DNA of 45,896 bases, from contig JAFSEA010000075.1 in assembly GCA_017435965.1 (NCBI GenBank), positions 1 to 45,896 of the forward strand. Reading direction: 5' to 3'. Source of the DNA: Oscillospiraceae bacterium (GTDB lineage Bacteria; Bacillota; Clostridia; Oscillospirales; JAAYXM01). The first letter of the stretch is position 1. Every line of letters starts with the position of its first letter. The position numbers were made by a program, and so were the translations under genes. The notes beneath the pieces are model-generated. The model did no database searches. It was not told where the DNA came from and saw nothing but the letters and a program-made list of their open reading frames with translations. This document shows, piece after piece, positions 15,552-25,360 of this stretch.

Positions 15552-17684
15552 TTATTTGTACATATCCTTATCGGAAACAGTTTCGTAGTACCAATCGTCT
15601 TTGCCGTTGACATAGACGATTGCACTTCCAACCTCGTGTGATATAAGGGTCTCCTCAAGACGCTTGCCAAAGAAAATGCAATTTTCAACTTCGTTTATAT
15701 ATCGCTGATTATATGATGCACGAGGATAGACTCCTTCATTATTCGGAACAAAGACCGCAACGGGGTTAAGCGTTTTTATAAATTCGGGGTTCATATCATA
15801 TTGGAAGTGATGATTTCCGAAGTACCAGTCGCAGGAAAGCTCTTCCGTTCTGCCCGATGCTATCATATCGCTCATATACCTCTGCTGACAAAAAGCATAG
15901 TTATCGGCGGCGTGATAATAACGGAAACCGTTATACTCAAGCATAAATGAGATGGATGTTGCATTCTCATAGTTATGTTCGTCTATGCGGTAGAAGGAAT
16001 AGTTATACTCTTTGACCTTTTCGCCCTTTTCGTTGAACTGACTGTTAAGTAATTCTACCTTTACCCCACCGAGATCCCATATCTTATCAAGCTCATCATA
16101 GAAGCATACCATTGATGAGTCGAGATATCCGAAGTTTTTGAGGTAATTATATCGTTCTTCCTTGCTTGCTTTAACAAGAGACTCCGCAACTTCCTGTGAA
16201 GGCTTCTCGATTCCGTTCATTTCAAGGATTTCGTCTTTTAAGCCGTAATGGTCCTTATGAAAATGAGTGAGGATATAATAGTCAAGCTTTATGTTGTGAG
16301 CTTTGAGATAGGGGATGATTTTTTCTTCTGCGGTGTGATCATATCCCGAATCCACAAGAAGATATTTTCCGTTCGGAAGTTTTATAAGAGTTGAATTTGC
16401 CTTTTCAACGCTGAAATTTATGTATTCAAGGTCTGTTTGCGGTGTTTTTTCCGCAATTTCAAGAGACTGAGTGAGGATTTTTCCGCTTTCAAGCCGATAA
16501 TTGAGGGTGTACTCCCCTTCCGAAAGCTCTGAAATATCGGGATATACCCTGATCATCGCCTCGGTGTAGGTGTTGTCTCCCACCACTTCTGCCTTGAAAG
16601 GTATGTTTTTGCCCTCTGCCGTTTCAATCTTCAAAAGATCATCTTTCCAGTTTTTTATGCAAATCATAAAGCTTTTGGGATTATCGAGAAAAACTCTTGC
16701 ATTGGCTGGAGAAATTTTATATTCGAGATTTTCTATTTTCTCTGTACATTTCACATCATAAATGTACAACGGAAGGATATAAATCGGAAGCTGTCTTAAA
16801 GAGTGCTGATATCTCACCTTGTTGATACCCTTTTCAAGATAAATGGGCATAGAGAGTTTTTGTCTTCCGCTTGAAATACCACGATTGCTCTCAACAAGCT
16901 TTCCATCCGGTCTTGTTATCTTCACCTTGGTTGTAATCTCATAGCTATCGTGTGAATAGTCCATATTAAACTCATAGTAACCGTCTTCGGGGGCATTTAC
17001 CGTAATTTCAAAATAGTCGCCCGTTGACTGAAGAAGAAGCGCTCCTTCAACTCCTATTGCATTTGTCTCTGTAATGTTTTTAGCCTTTACAAATTTATCA
17101 CGAAATGCATTTTTTTCTTTTGAAGCTTCTGCATTGCAAAGGATGGCAGCAAGCTGAGCACGGGTGAGACTTTCTTCCGGTTTTGCAGTTTTGTCGCTGT
17201 GCCCGGAGATAATCCCTTTGGATGTGGCAAGAGAGAAAAGAGCTTTCATTTCCTCGGAAATACTCTCATAATCCGAGTATGCATTTATTATAAGAAATGG
17301 GTTTGCTGTCTTTTCTTCTTTTATATAATCAAGAGCAGACATAATAAGATATATCATATCCTCTCTTGTTATTTTCGAATTTTTATCTGTGTATTTTTCA
17401 TCAAGCTTTGTTTTTATATTTCGCTTTGAATATGATGAAACAGCTTTCACCGCTTCTTCATAGGTTACCGCTTCATCGGGAAGAAACTCACTCTCCGAAA
17501 AGCAATCAAACCAACCGTTTTCACGGCATTTAAGTACATTTTCATAACTCCAATGTGTTTCTGACATATCGGAATACTTCCTTTCGTTTACTGTGTTTTT
17601 TTCGGCTCCTGCAAAAGTCAGAAGTGAGCATAACATTATAACGGCAAGAACAAAACTCGCTCCTCTGCGAGATTTCGCTGACAT
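15552..17684 (-). CDS. Exported SLH-domain protein with a ComEC-like metallo-beta-lactamase-fold domain
   Basis: A 710-residue exported protein. A signal peptide (about 1-26) ends near L-L-T-F-A-G-A. Three SLH-like segments (about 38-190) follow, with H-W-S-Y-E-N-V and later I-I-S-G-H-S-D...L-T-R-A-Q-L-A, for binding to secondary cell-wall polymer. A beta-rich middle (about 200-410) may bind carbohydrate. The C-terminal part (about 420-700) is a metallo-beta-lactamase fold: L-V-D-S-G-Y-D (about 445), T-H-F-H-K-D-H (about 473) as H-x-H-x-D-H zinc motif, A-A-D-N-Y and N-H-H-F later, as in ComEC C-terminal-type hydrolases. Substrate unknown. The ATG at 17682-17684 is chosen because GAAGGG lies at good spacing. 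It is the last of three exported-protein genes in a row. Confidence 0.8.
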   Translation of the reverse strand: MSAKSRRGASFVLAVIMLCSLLTFAGAEKNTVNERKYSDMSETHWSYENVLKCRENGWFDCFSESEFLPDEAVTYEEAVKAVSSYSKRNIKTKLDEKYTDKNSKITREDMIYLIMSALDYIKEEKTANPFLIINAYSDYESISEEMKALFSLATSKGIISGHSDKTAKPEESLTRAQLAAILCNAEASKEKNAFRDKFVKAKNITETNAIGVEGALLLQSTGDYFEITVNAPEDGYYEFNMDYSHDSYEITTKVKITRPDGKLVESNRGISSGRQKLSMPIYLEKGINKVRYQHSLRQLPIYILPLYIYDVKCTEKIENLEYKISPANARVFLDNPKSFMICIKNWKDDLLKIETAEGKNIPFKAEVVGDNTYTEAMIRVYPDISELSEGEYTLNYRLESGKILTQSLEIAEKTPQTDLEYINFSVEKANSTLIKLPNGKYLLVDSGYDHTAEEKIIPYLKAHNIKLDYYILTHFHKDHYGLKDEILEMNGIEKPSQEVAESLVKASKEERYNYLKNFGYLDSSMVCFYDELDKIWDLGGVKVELLNSQFNEKGEKVKEYNYSFYRIDEHNYENATSISFMLEYNGFRYYHAADNYAFCQQRYMSDMIASGRTEELSCDWYFGNHHFQYDMNPEFIKTLNPVAVFVPNNEGVYPRASYNQRYINEVENCIFFGKRLEETLISHEVGSAIVYVNGKDDWYYETVSDKDMYK

Positions 17685-17704
17685 AAACACCCTTCTTTCT
17701 TTGG

Positions 17705-17731
17705 ATATGGGCGGGAAAAATTCCCGCCCAT
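17705..17731. other. Intergenic hairpin between SLH genes
   Basis: TATGGGCGGGAA and TTCCCGCCCATA form a perfect 12-base stem with a 3-base loop in the 55-base gap between two exported-protein genes. Neither side has a T-run, so an RNA processing, stabilising or partial-termination role is as likely as termination. Confidence 0.6.
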
Positions 17732-17739
17732 ACTGTTAA

Positions 17740-20700
17740 TTATTTCTTTTCGATAAAATCGAGAACACGTTTTAAAAGTACTGCTACTTCGGCTCTTGTT
17801 GTGTTATCATTCGGTGCAATGAGATTGTTTTTGCCGTTGACGAGTCCTACACCGATAAGTGCCTTTACTGCATCAAGTGCATATTCGGGAACATCACCGA
17901 TATCAGCCATATCAACGTCACTGACTTCAAGTTCAATTCCCTCTGCCTTGAGTACACGATAGACCATAAGCATCATATCGCATCTCTTGATGTTTTCTTT
18001 CGGCGCAAACTTGTTATCGCCAACACCGCCGACAAGACCTGTGTTTCTTGCGATTGCAAGTTCTTTTGCAAAGTAGTCTGTTTCACTAACGTCTGCAAAG
18101 TTCTCAGTATTATCCGATTCCTTTTCAAAGGCACGGACAAGGAGTAGTGCAAAGTCTGCCCTTGTTATGTTATTTGCAGGGGAATATGTGGTTTCGCTTG
18201 TTCCCTTGATTATTCCCTTATCCGCAAGAGCGTTGATAGCATCCTCTGCCCACGCGTGGTTTCCAAGGTCTGTGAAGCGGACATCTGACTCTGCAGGCGG
18301 GAGGATAATATCCTCCCCTACATCGGTTGAGGGTTCTTTATCATTTTCCTTTTCATCCGAGGGTATTGTGGGAGTGGTTGTTTCACCGCCTCCGCCGCCA
18401 CCGGAAGAGCCTGCGGATGTAGAACCGTAGACTGTGACTGTAAGGTGTATTGTTGCCTCACGTCCGTCACTGTCACGGGCAGTTACTCCAACGTGGTTTT
18501 CACCAATCTGACTTGCGGTAGGTTTCCATGTGATCACGCCGCTTTCCGAATCAAGCGATGCTCCTCTCGGCAAGCTGTTGGATGAGTAAGTTACCATTGC
18601 CCCGGTCGGACTTTCTGCCGTTATGGGCAATGTCACAACACTTCCTACCGATGCACTTATGTTATTCTCAATCTCTTTAAATTCCGGAACACTTTCATCG
18701 ACAAAGGATGTGGGTATTCTGAAAGTCTGTCCTTCCTTGATGTTGTATTCATATCCCTTATCAAGGTCTTGTTCATCAATATGCCCACGAATAAGGGTTA
18801 CCGTTTCAAGGTCAAGACGCACACATCCGTCACGGAGTCCTTCCGCTTCATCGGTAGCCGAAGCTATGCGATAAACGCCGTTTTCAACGCCATCGTTGTT
18901 TACATAGATGTACTTTTCCGAAAGATCGGCTAAATCTGTGCAATCAATTTCAACGTCGATGTAGTTTTCAAATGCGTTTTCCTTCTGGAAATCAACAACA
19001 GTGCCTGTGTATTCGCTTACCTTTCCGGTCTCTTCACCGATTATATCACCGTCGTTTACATAGCGATAAATTATTCCGCCGTTTGCATTTAATGTGTATA
19101 CTCCGACGAAACCTCTGAAGTCAAAGCTGAATTCACCGTCTGTTATTGTATAAACAACATTTTTATTTGTTGCATAAACAACGTAGTCTGTCTTTCCGCC
19201 GTTTTCTGCAGTATGTTTTACCTTAACAGCGCGAGCCATATCGCCCGAATTTTCACTACCACTCTTGATGCTTACATCAAGTTCATCAATTGACTCAATA
19301 TACGGAGTGTTGCGGTAAGGCTGATAGACCGTTGTGAAGAGTGAATCAAGTTCTTCGCCCTTGCCGTCACGTTCAACAAGAACATAGTCCCAGGTTTCCG
19401 GCATCATCTTTGTTTCGCTCTTCTGAGTCATATATCCACCGGCGATTGCCACTTCAGTGGGAGTGAAATCATTAACCTGAGTGAGACGAAGCTTTATGCC
19501 CGAACTATCCTTGAGTACCTTACGATAATCCTGAACATCAAATTCGATTGTGAATTGGTTTTCAGGTGAATTGTCACGGCGTACATTCTTAAGCCATGTA
19601 TAACCGCGCGGATACTTTGTTTCATAAGACCATGTATTCTGTGTCCACGGGTCTTTACCGTATGGAACATCTGCACCTGCATAGCTTCCTACAATATCGT
19701 TTCCGTTTTCATCCTGAACAACAGGATCGGGAGTGAGCTCAATTCCCTCTACCGGATATGCATTCTCTGCCTGAGAATGGAAGCTGAAGAGATGATGCTT
19801 ACCACCTATTACACGGAAGAAGTCAATTCCATAGGAGACGTCGTCATTTGCCTCAATCATAACGATTGTTCTGCGATACTGCTCGGTCTGCTTATAAACT
19901 TCGTGCATATCTGCATCCATAACCTTGACTTTTCCGCCATCATCAAAATGCATCGGAGTGCCATGGATATGTGTTGAACCTGCCTGACCATTTTCATCAA
20001 CTACAACCAGGTTGTGAGAAAGAGCTGTGTTTACCCACTGGAGACGGTTCGGTGTGTAGCTTGTATCTTCCGGATAACCGAGATCCGGTGCAAGATCAAG
20101 ACCAAATGCATCAATACCCATATTGAGAGCATCATTATGAGCATGAGAAGCGCCGGTATTACCGAACCACATCCAGAAGTCGCGCTGGTTATTATTATCA
20201 GAGGATGCACTTACGGATTTATAATTTTTACCGTCACGAAGTGCCGCAAAGCCATAGCCCGTGAGCATTATACTTCCCATTGACGCATCTTTATCGATAT
20301 ATTTAAGAAGCTCATCCTCTGCCCCGCCGGGATTTTTGAGCATAATGTTATTTCCGAACTGTGAAAGATTTCCGTCGGTATAATACCAGATATACTGCGC
20401 AATCTTTTTCTTATAATATTCATTATCAATCTTTTTGAATGCGTTATACCATACAGCCGCAGAGCCGTTCAAGGTTACGGAAGCAGGGTCACCTGCATCA
20501 CCGATGTTCGGATGCTTTGAATGAGTGAGCATAATGTTCATCTGCGGGTCATACATCTTCGCAAACTTCGGGTTCGCATATGGATTATATTCCATATCAC
20601 CCTCATACTTACAAAGCTCATCTGCAAAGAGTCCGAGAACGCCGACCCATGAGGTATTATATCTCGGAGATGCTTCGTTACCCATTCCGTCTCGGTCCAC

Positions 20701-23700
20701 ATCGTTTATTATCTTTCTTTCAATGTCACCGCCCGGAACCGGACTGTTTCCGCTTGTAGCACGAGTCGGCTTATAGAGCCACTCTATAATTTCGTCGGTT
20801 TTGGGCTGCTCATTAAGAGCAATTGCTGCGATTGCCGCAACGGACTGCGCCTGACCGAAGTTACCGTTGATTCTTCCGTCCATGCACATATCTGCATTTG
20901 CAACGAGGATTCCGTCTGCTATGTTTCTCCAGATGAGATCTGAACTCGTCTTCGGATTATCAAGACCGTATTTTATTGCATCATCGGAAAGTCTCTTGAT
21001 GACCTGCGGGTCGTTTATCATCGGGAAGAAAGCATCTGCACCATAGCCAAAGTATCTTCCGAGGTTATGGTCATTGATTCTTCCTGTTGCAGCACCTGCA
21101 CCATGGCCACCGGAGGTATTGAGAACCAGGTCTTTAAAATAATATGAATCAAAATGCGGCCACACGTCCGCTATTCTGTCGAGAAGGATGATACCCGCTC
21201 TTCCGTATTTCGGATCACTTGTATAGACATATGCTTCGCTGAGGTTCTTGACATGACCGTAAATGGTCATCCAGAACTTATAAACGTAGAACGAAATATA
21301 TCCGTGACGTTCTTCAAGGTTTCCGTCATCAGCATACTTTCTTCCCGGCACGTAGCCCCAGCCGTCATCAACGCCCCACATAGAGCCGCCCGTCCAGAGG
21401 ACTTCGCCTGTTTCAGGATCACGATATGTTCCGAGGTCTGCACCGATGTCGTTTCCGTCGGCATCCTTGTTCCAGGTTATCTTGTCGCCCCACGGGTCCA
21501 TATTACTCTTTATAATTTCGGGGTAAAGATCATTATAAAGGTATCCCTCGGGGTTACCATAGCCATAGAAGATATACCATTCAGGAGTATTTGCAGTTTT
21601 CGGTTTCTCACAGGTACATTCACTTCCATCTCCGTGGAAGAGCATTTCGTGGTGGTTTTGTCTTGCTCTGTCGACATCATAAAAACCCTTCTGATCAAGA
21701 CCAAGCTTCAAGAATTTTTCAAAATCATTTGACGGGAAAAAGCGCTTACATTCAGGACACTGTACCTTCCACGGACGGCCTGCAAAATTGCACTGAAGTC
21801 CGCCTTCTCCTCCGATTCTTACGCTACAGTAACGGCAATATTCATAACGGTCATCACCCGGGCGTCCTATCTGACGTCCACGAGGAATTCCTTCACCGAT
21901 AATCTGTGAATGAACTGCTTCCGCCCATTCGATGGACTTATCACCTGTTTTTGCATAGTTTCTTGCAGTGTTTGCAGCCCAGCTATACTTTGCGGCATTG
22001 TTGAGAGCATTCTGACGCTCTTCATAGGTATAGATTGTAGGTTCTGTCTTGCCTGTTCCCGGAACAACAGTTACTTCAACCTCATATTCACGTGACTCGC
22101 CACGGAAGTTGATTTTAACCGTAACCGTTGTTTTTCCTTCCTCTATGGCTGTTATAACTCCGTCAGAATATTTAAGGACTGCTTTATCTGCAATCTCATA
22201 TGTAATGTTTTCTTCAGGGATATCGATAACGTTTCCGCTGTTCATAACTGCATCGGCATCAAGGAGTATTGCCTGATTTACATAAAGCTTTTCTTTCAGG
22301 TTGAGTATGGTATCCGAAACACCCGAATTATCATATGCTGTGAAATCAATCTTTCTTGTGATCGAGTATGAACCGTCGTCAACTGTTACAGTAATAGTCG
22401 CATTTCCGTCACCTATAGCATTTACAACGCCATTTTCATCGACTGTGAGTATGTTTCTGTTAGATGTGCTGTAAGTAACCTTAATGTCACTCAAGTCAAT
22501 TACCGTTCCGTCAAGGCGTGTCGGGAAAAGCTTAATTTCTTCCGATTCACCTGTATAGAGGTCTGTATCAACGTTGATAATAAGATTCTTAAGGCAGTTT
22601 ACGCCGTCAAGAGAGAAGTTTGATGCACAGCCGTATGTATCTGAACCGGATACTGAACGAGGCTTGTAAACGAGATAATACTCACCTGCTTCAAGTTGAA
22701 CAGGTTCACCGAACGGCTCATCGTAAACGAAGGTCTGTGAGGCGCTTCCGCTTATCGATGTATCTTCATTTCTCTTGCTTCCGATATATCCGCTGTTTTC
22801 GGTTGTGAGATTTGAATCATTAAGGAGAGTGCTCATTTCACTTCCGTCATTCTTGATAACGAAGTAATCAAGATAAGATTCACCGGGTCTGTTATATGCC
22901 CAATATGTGGCTGCAGGCATGTAAAGTCCTGTTTCCGGAACATTTATCTTAAGTGCCCACCAACCTTTTTTTGTAACATACATCTGGAGACCGTTGCGCT
23001 TTGAATCTGCCGCTACGCGGAATCTTCTTTCAGAGCTTCCCGGATATGTTGTAAAGTCCGTTCCCCCGTCTTCCCAGCTGTATTTGTTGCCTGTTTTATT
23101 TGCGGCATATTCAAACATACCATTTGTTGATTCATAAGTTATTGCCTTATAGCCGAGTCCGCCAATAGCACCGGAGCCATTGACTTCGCCTTCAACATTG
23201 TCAAGCCATGTTGAAATATCATAGTATAAAAGTGATCCATCTCCCGGCTTTGTGGGATTTTCTGTAACATCTACTTCAAATTCTCCCGAAAGAGTCTTTC
23301 CGCCGTAGGTTATCTCGGCATCAAACTTTGCTTTTCCGAGCCCTCTACCGATGATTACGCTGAAAGTATCATTGACTTCTGCAAGTTCGGGAGTGAGCGA
23401 TGTTACTTTAACATCATCAATCACAACTGTTGTACCATCACTTAAATAAACCGTTGCATTTACCTTTGCTGTACCACCGTTTGAATAGATGCTGCTCTTA
23501 TCAGTATGGAAACGTGCCATCATGGGGGCAGGTTCTTTTATGTTTCCGCCATCAAGGGTGAAATCCGATGCCATGGCATAGTGACCCTGATAGTCTGCAG
23601 CCTTTGTTATGACTCGAGTTTTATAGACGAGATAATATTCGCCCTCTTCAAGATTAACTGTTGTTCCGAAGCTTTCATCGTAGGTATACGACTGCGAGCC

Positions 23701-25302
23701 GCTTGCATTGGGGTTTTCGCAATCTTTGCTTCCGATATAATATTCACTTGTGGGAGAAAGCCTTGCTTCGTCAAGTGCGACACTAAGCTCCTCACCCGTA
23801 TTTTTTATAAGATAGAAATCAAGCTTTGTTTCACCGGGCTTCTTATACTGCCAGTATGAAGCTTTGGGAGTATAGACGCCACTTTTCGGAACATTAATCT
23901 TTATTGCAAACCAGTTTTTGAATTCCCCTTCAGATGCCTTGTAATAAGCAAGCATCTGCACACCGCCGAAAGAGCTTGCGCCTTCTTTTGCTTCAAGAAT
24001 CTGGCGGCTTCCAATCGAAGCAGGATAGTCATATCCATCATCATTCCAACTGTACTTTCCTCTTGACAAATTAGCGGCATATTCAAAAAATCCGTTTGTC
24101 GCATCATAAGAAAACGCATTGAATCCTTCTCCGAAGAAGCTGTCTGCGCCTTTGAGCGTTGCGCCCTCTGCTTTAAGCTTTTTTATCAATGAAGAAAGAG
24201 CATACTTTACAGTTATACCCGAAAGTCTGTTATCGGAAACCGGGAGAGAATAATATGCTTTGAATTCTTTTCCGTTTTCTGTTACTGTTACTTCAAACTC
24301 TGCCTCACCGGGTGCAACACCTGTTATAACGCCTGTTGCTTCATCAATCGTTGCAAATTCCGGAGTAAGGGAAACAAACTTTACATCAGTTGTTTTCTTC
24401 TTCGTCTTGTCACTCATAAAGACGAATGCTGAAAGCTGCGCCGTATCTCCACCATCAAACACTCTGTCGGAATCGCAGGTGACGGTTGCTCCCATCGGAA
24501 CGGGGTCAGCGGTGTTTCCGCCATCAAGAGTGAAGTTTGATGCCATAGCATAGTTGCCGATATAGTCCGGTGCAACTGTTACCACACGAGGCTTATATAC
24601 AAGATAATACTCGCCTTCTTCGAGCGTTACGTCATTCTCAAAAGCTTCATTCAGAACAATTCTCTGCGAACCTGCCGCTGTGGTATCATTGCAGAATTTG
24701 CTTCCGATATAATATTCACTTTCGATTGAAAGCCTTGTTTCATCAAGTGCTACACTTATTTCCTCACCGGTATCTTTGATAAGATAATAATCGAGATATG
24801 TTTCTCCATCCTTATTATACTTCCAATAGCTTGCCTTGGGAGTATATTTGCCGCTCTTCGGAACGTTTATCTTTATTGCAAACCAGTTGTTGAGAAGTCC
24901 TTCACTGGATCTGTAGTAGCCAAGCATCTGGATACCGCTTGCGCCCGTGGTGCCTGCCTTTGCCTCGGCAACCTGACGACTGCCGACCTTTGCAGGGTAG
25001 TTATAGCCATCTTCATTCCAGCTGTATTTGTCTTTTGATTTATTTGCGGCATATTCAAAGAATCCACCGGTTGCATCATAGTCAATGGCATAGTAGCCTT
25101 CTCCGAAGAAGCTGTCCGCACCGGTTAAGGTTGCACCTTCATTTTTAAAGTCTACCATTACACCGTTAAGGTCATAGACAAGTGTTAGACCTGCAGCCTC
25201 ATTTGAGAGAACCTGAGGTTCATTCTCTTCTTCTGCCGAAGCAATCGGCAAGAGACTGACTATCATTGTAATTGCAAGAAGTAATGATAATAATCTTTTC
25301 AT
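17740..25302 (-). CDS. Giant SLH-anchored heparinase II/III-type polysaccharide lyase
   Basis: A 2520-residue exported protein. A signal peptide (about 1-23) ends A-S-A. Three copies of a roughly 200-residue domain (about 55-260, 378-582, 707-900), each ending near F-T/S-L-D-G, alternate with Big_2-type Ig modules (about 275-360, 590-690, 905-1085). A heparinase II/III-like catalytic region (about 1094-1990) has a helical barrel start, two C-x-x-C pairs (C-R-Y-C about 1152 and C-P-E-C before F-P-S-N-D-F) and the beta-region signature S-H-A-H-N-D-A-L (about 1717) with A-P-D-L-G-Y-P. Later come a putative-Ig (He_PIG) domain (about 2207-2290), a Gly-rich linker and three SLH domains (about 2340-2520). 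Such lyases cut uronic-acid polysaccharides by beta-elimination; the substrate is not evident. It lies between two other exported-protein genes on the same strand. Confidence 0.9.
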   Translation of the reverse strand: MKRLLSLLLAITMIVSLLPIASAEEENEPQVLSNEAAGLTLVYDLNGVMVDFKNEGATLTGADSFFGEGYYAIDYDATGGFFEYAANKSKDKYSWNEDGYNYPAKVGSRQVAEAKAGTTGASGIQMLGYYRSSEGLLNNWFAIKINVPKSGKYTPKASYWKYNKDGETYLDYYLIKDTGEEISVALDETRLSIESEYYIGSKFCNDTTAAGSQRIVLNEAFENDVTLEEGEYYLVYKPRVVTVAPDYIGNYAMASNFTLDGGNTADPVPMGATVTCDSDRVFDGGDTAQLSAFVFMSDKTKKKTTDVKFVSLTPEFATIDEATGVITGVAPGEAEFEVTVTENGKEFKAYYSLPVSDNRLSGITVKYALSSLIKKLKAEGATLKGADSFFGEGFNAFSYDATNGFFEYAANLSRGKYSWNDDGYDYPASIGSRQILEAKEGASSFGGVQMLAYYKASEGEFKNWFAIKINVPKSGVYTPKASYWQYKKPGETKLDFYLIKNTGEELSVALDEARLSPTSEYYIGSKDCENPNASGSQSYTYDESFGTTVNLEEGEYYLVYKTRVITKAADYQGHYAMASDFTLDGGNIKEPAPMMARFHTDKSSIYSNGGTAKVNATVYLSDGTTVVIDDVKVTSLTPELAEVNDTFSVIIGRGLGKAKFDAEITYGGKTLSGEFEVDVTENPTKPGDGSLLYYDISTWLDNVEGEVNGSGAIGGLGYKAITYESTNGMFEYAANKTGNKYSWEDGGTDFTTYPGSSERRFRVAADSKRNGLQMYVTKKGWWALKINVPETGLYMPAATYWAYNRPGESYLDYFVIKNDGSEMSTLLNDSNLTTENSGYIGSKRNEDTSISGSASQTFVYDEPFGEPVQLEAGEYYLVYKPRSVSGSDTYGCASNFSLDGVNCLKNLIINVDTDLYTGESEEIKLFPTRLDGTVIDLSDIKVTYSTSNRNILTVDENGVVNAIGDGNATITVTVDDGSYSITRKIDFTAYDNSGVSDTILNLKEKLYVNQAILLDADAVMNSGNVIDIPEENITYEIADKAVLKYSDGVITAIEEGKTTVTVKINFRGESREYEVEVTVVPGTGKTEPTIYTYEERQNALNNAAKYSWAANTARNYAKTGDKSIEWAEAVHSQIIGEGIPRGRQIGRPGDDRYEYCRYCSVRIGGEGGLQCNFAGRPWKVQCPECKRFFPSNDFEKFLKLGLDQKGFYDVDRARQNHHEMLFHGDGSECTCEKPKTANTPEWYIFYGYGNPEGYLYNDLYPEIIKSNMDPWGDKITWNKDADGNDIGADLGTYRDPETGEVLWTGGSMWGVDDGWGYVPGRKYADDGNLEERHGYISFYVYKFWMTIYGHVKNLSEAYVYTSDPKYGRAGIILLDRIADVWPHFDSYYFKDLVLNTSGGHGAGAATGRINDHNLGRYFGYGADAFFPMINDPQVIKRLSDDAIKYGLDNPKTSSDLIWRNIADGILVANADMCMDGRINGNFGQAQSVAAIAAIALNEQPKTDEIIEWLYKPTRATSGNSPVPGGDIERKIINDVDRDGMGNEASPRYNTSWVGVLGLFADELCKYEGDMEYNPYANPKFAKMYDPQMNIMLTHSKHPNIGDAGDPASVTLNGSAAVWYNAFKKIDNEYYKKKIAQYIWYYTDGNLSQFGNNIMLKNPGGAEDELLKYIDKDASMGSIMLTGYGFAALRDGKNYKSVSASSDNNNQRDFWMWFGNTGASHAHNDALNMGIDAFGLDLAPDLGYPEDTSYTPNRLQWVNTALSHNLVVVDENGQAGSTHIHGTPMHFDDGGKVKVMDADMHEVYKQTEQYRRTIVMIEANDDVSYGIDFFRVIGGKHHLFSFHSQAENAYPVEGIELTPDPVVQDENGNDIVGSYAGADVPYGKDPWTQNTWSYETKYPRGYTWLKNVRRDNSPENQFTIEFDVQDYRKVLKDSSGIKLRLTQVNDFTPTEVAIAGGYMTQKSETKMMPETWDYVLVERDGKGEELDSLFTTVYQPYRNTPYIESIDELDVSIKSGSENSGDMARAVKVKHTAENGGKTDYVVYATNKNVVYTITDGEFSFDFRGFVGVYTLNANGGIIYRYVNDGDIIGEETGKVSEYTGTVVDFQKENAFENYIDVEIDCTDLADLSEKYIYVNNDGVENGVYRIASATDEAEGLRDGCVRLDLETVTLIRGHIDEQDLDKGYEYNIKEGQTFRIPTSFVDESVPEFKEIENNISASVGSVVTLPITAESPTGAMVTYSSNSLPRGASLDSESGVITWKPTASQIGENHVGVTARDSDGREATIHLTVTVYGSTSAGSSGGGGGGETTTPTIPSDEKENDKEPSTDVGEDIILPPAESDVRFTDLGNHAWAEDAINALADKGIIKGTSETTYSPANNITRADFALLLVRAFEKESDNTENFADVSETDYFAKELAIARNTGLVGGVGDNKFAPKENIKRCDMMLMVYRVLKAEGIELEVSDVDMADIGDVPEYALDAVKALIGVGLVNGKNNLIAPNDNTTRAEVAVLLKRVLDFIEKK

Positions 25303-25324
25303 ATTCTTTCTCCCTTCTGTTTAT

Positions 25325-25353
25325 TATAGCGGAGAGAAGGTCTCTCCGCTATA
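25325..25353. other. Intergenic hairpin between exported-protein genes
   Basis: TATAGCGGAGAGA and TCTCTCCGCTATA form a perfect 13-base stem with a 3-base loop in the 58-base gap between the Big_2 protein gene and the giant lyase gene. It has no T-run, like the hairpin at 17705-17731, and lies just upstream of the lyase ribosome binding site. Confidence 0.6.
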
Positions 25354-25360
25354 GAACGTT

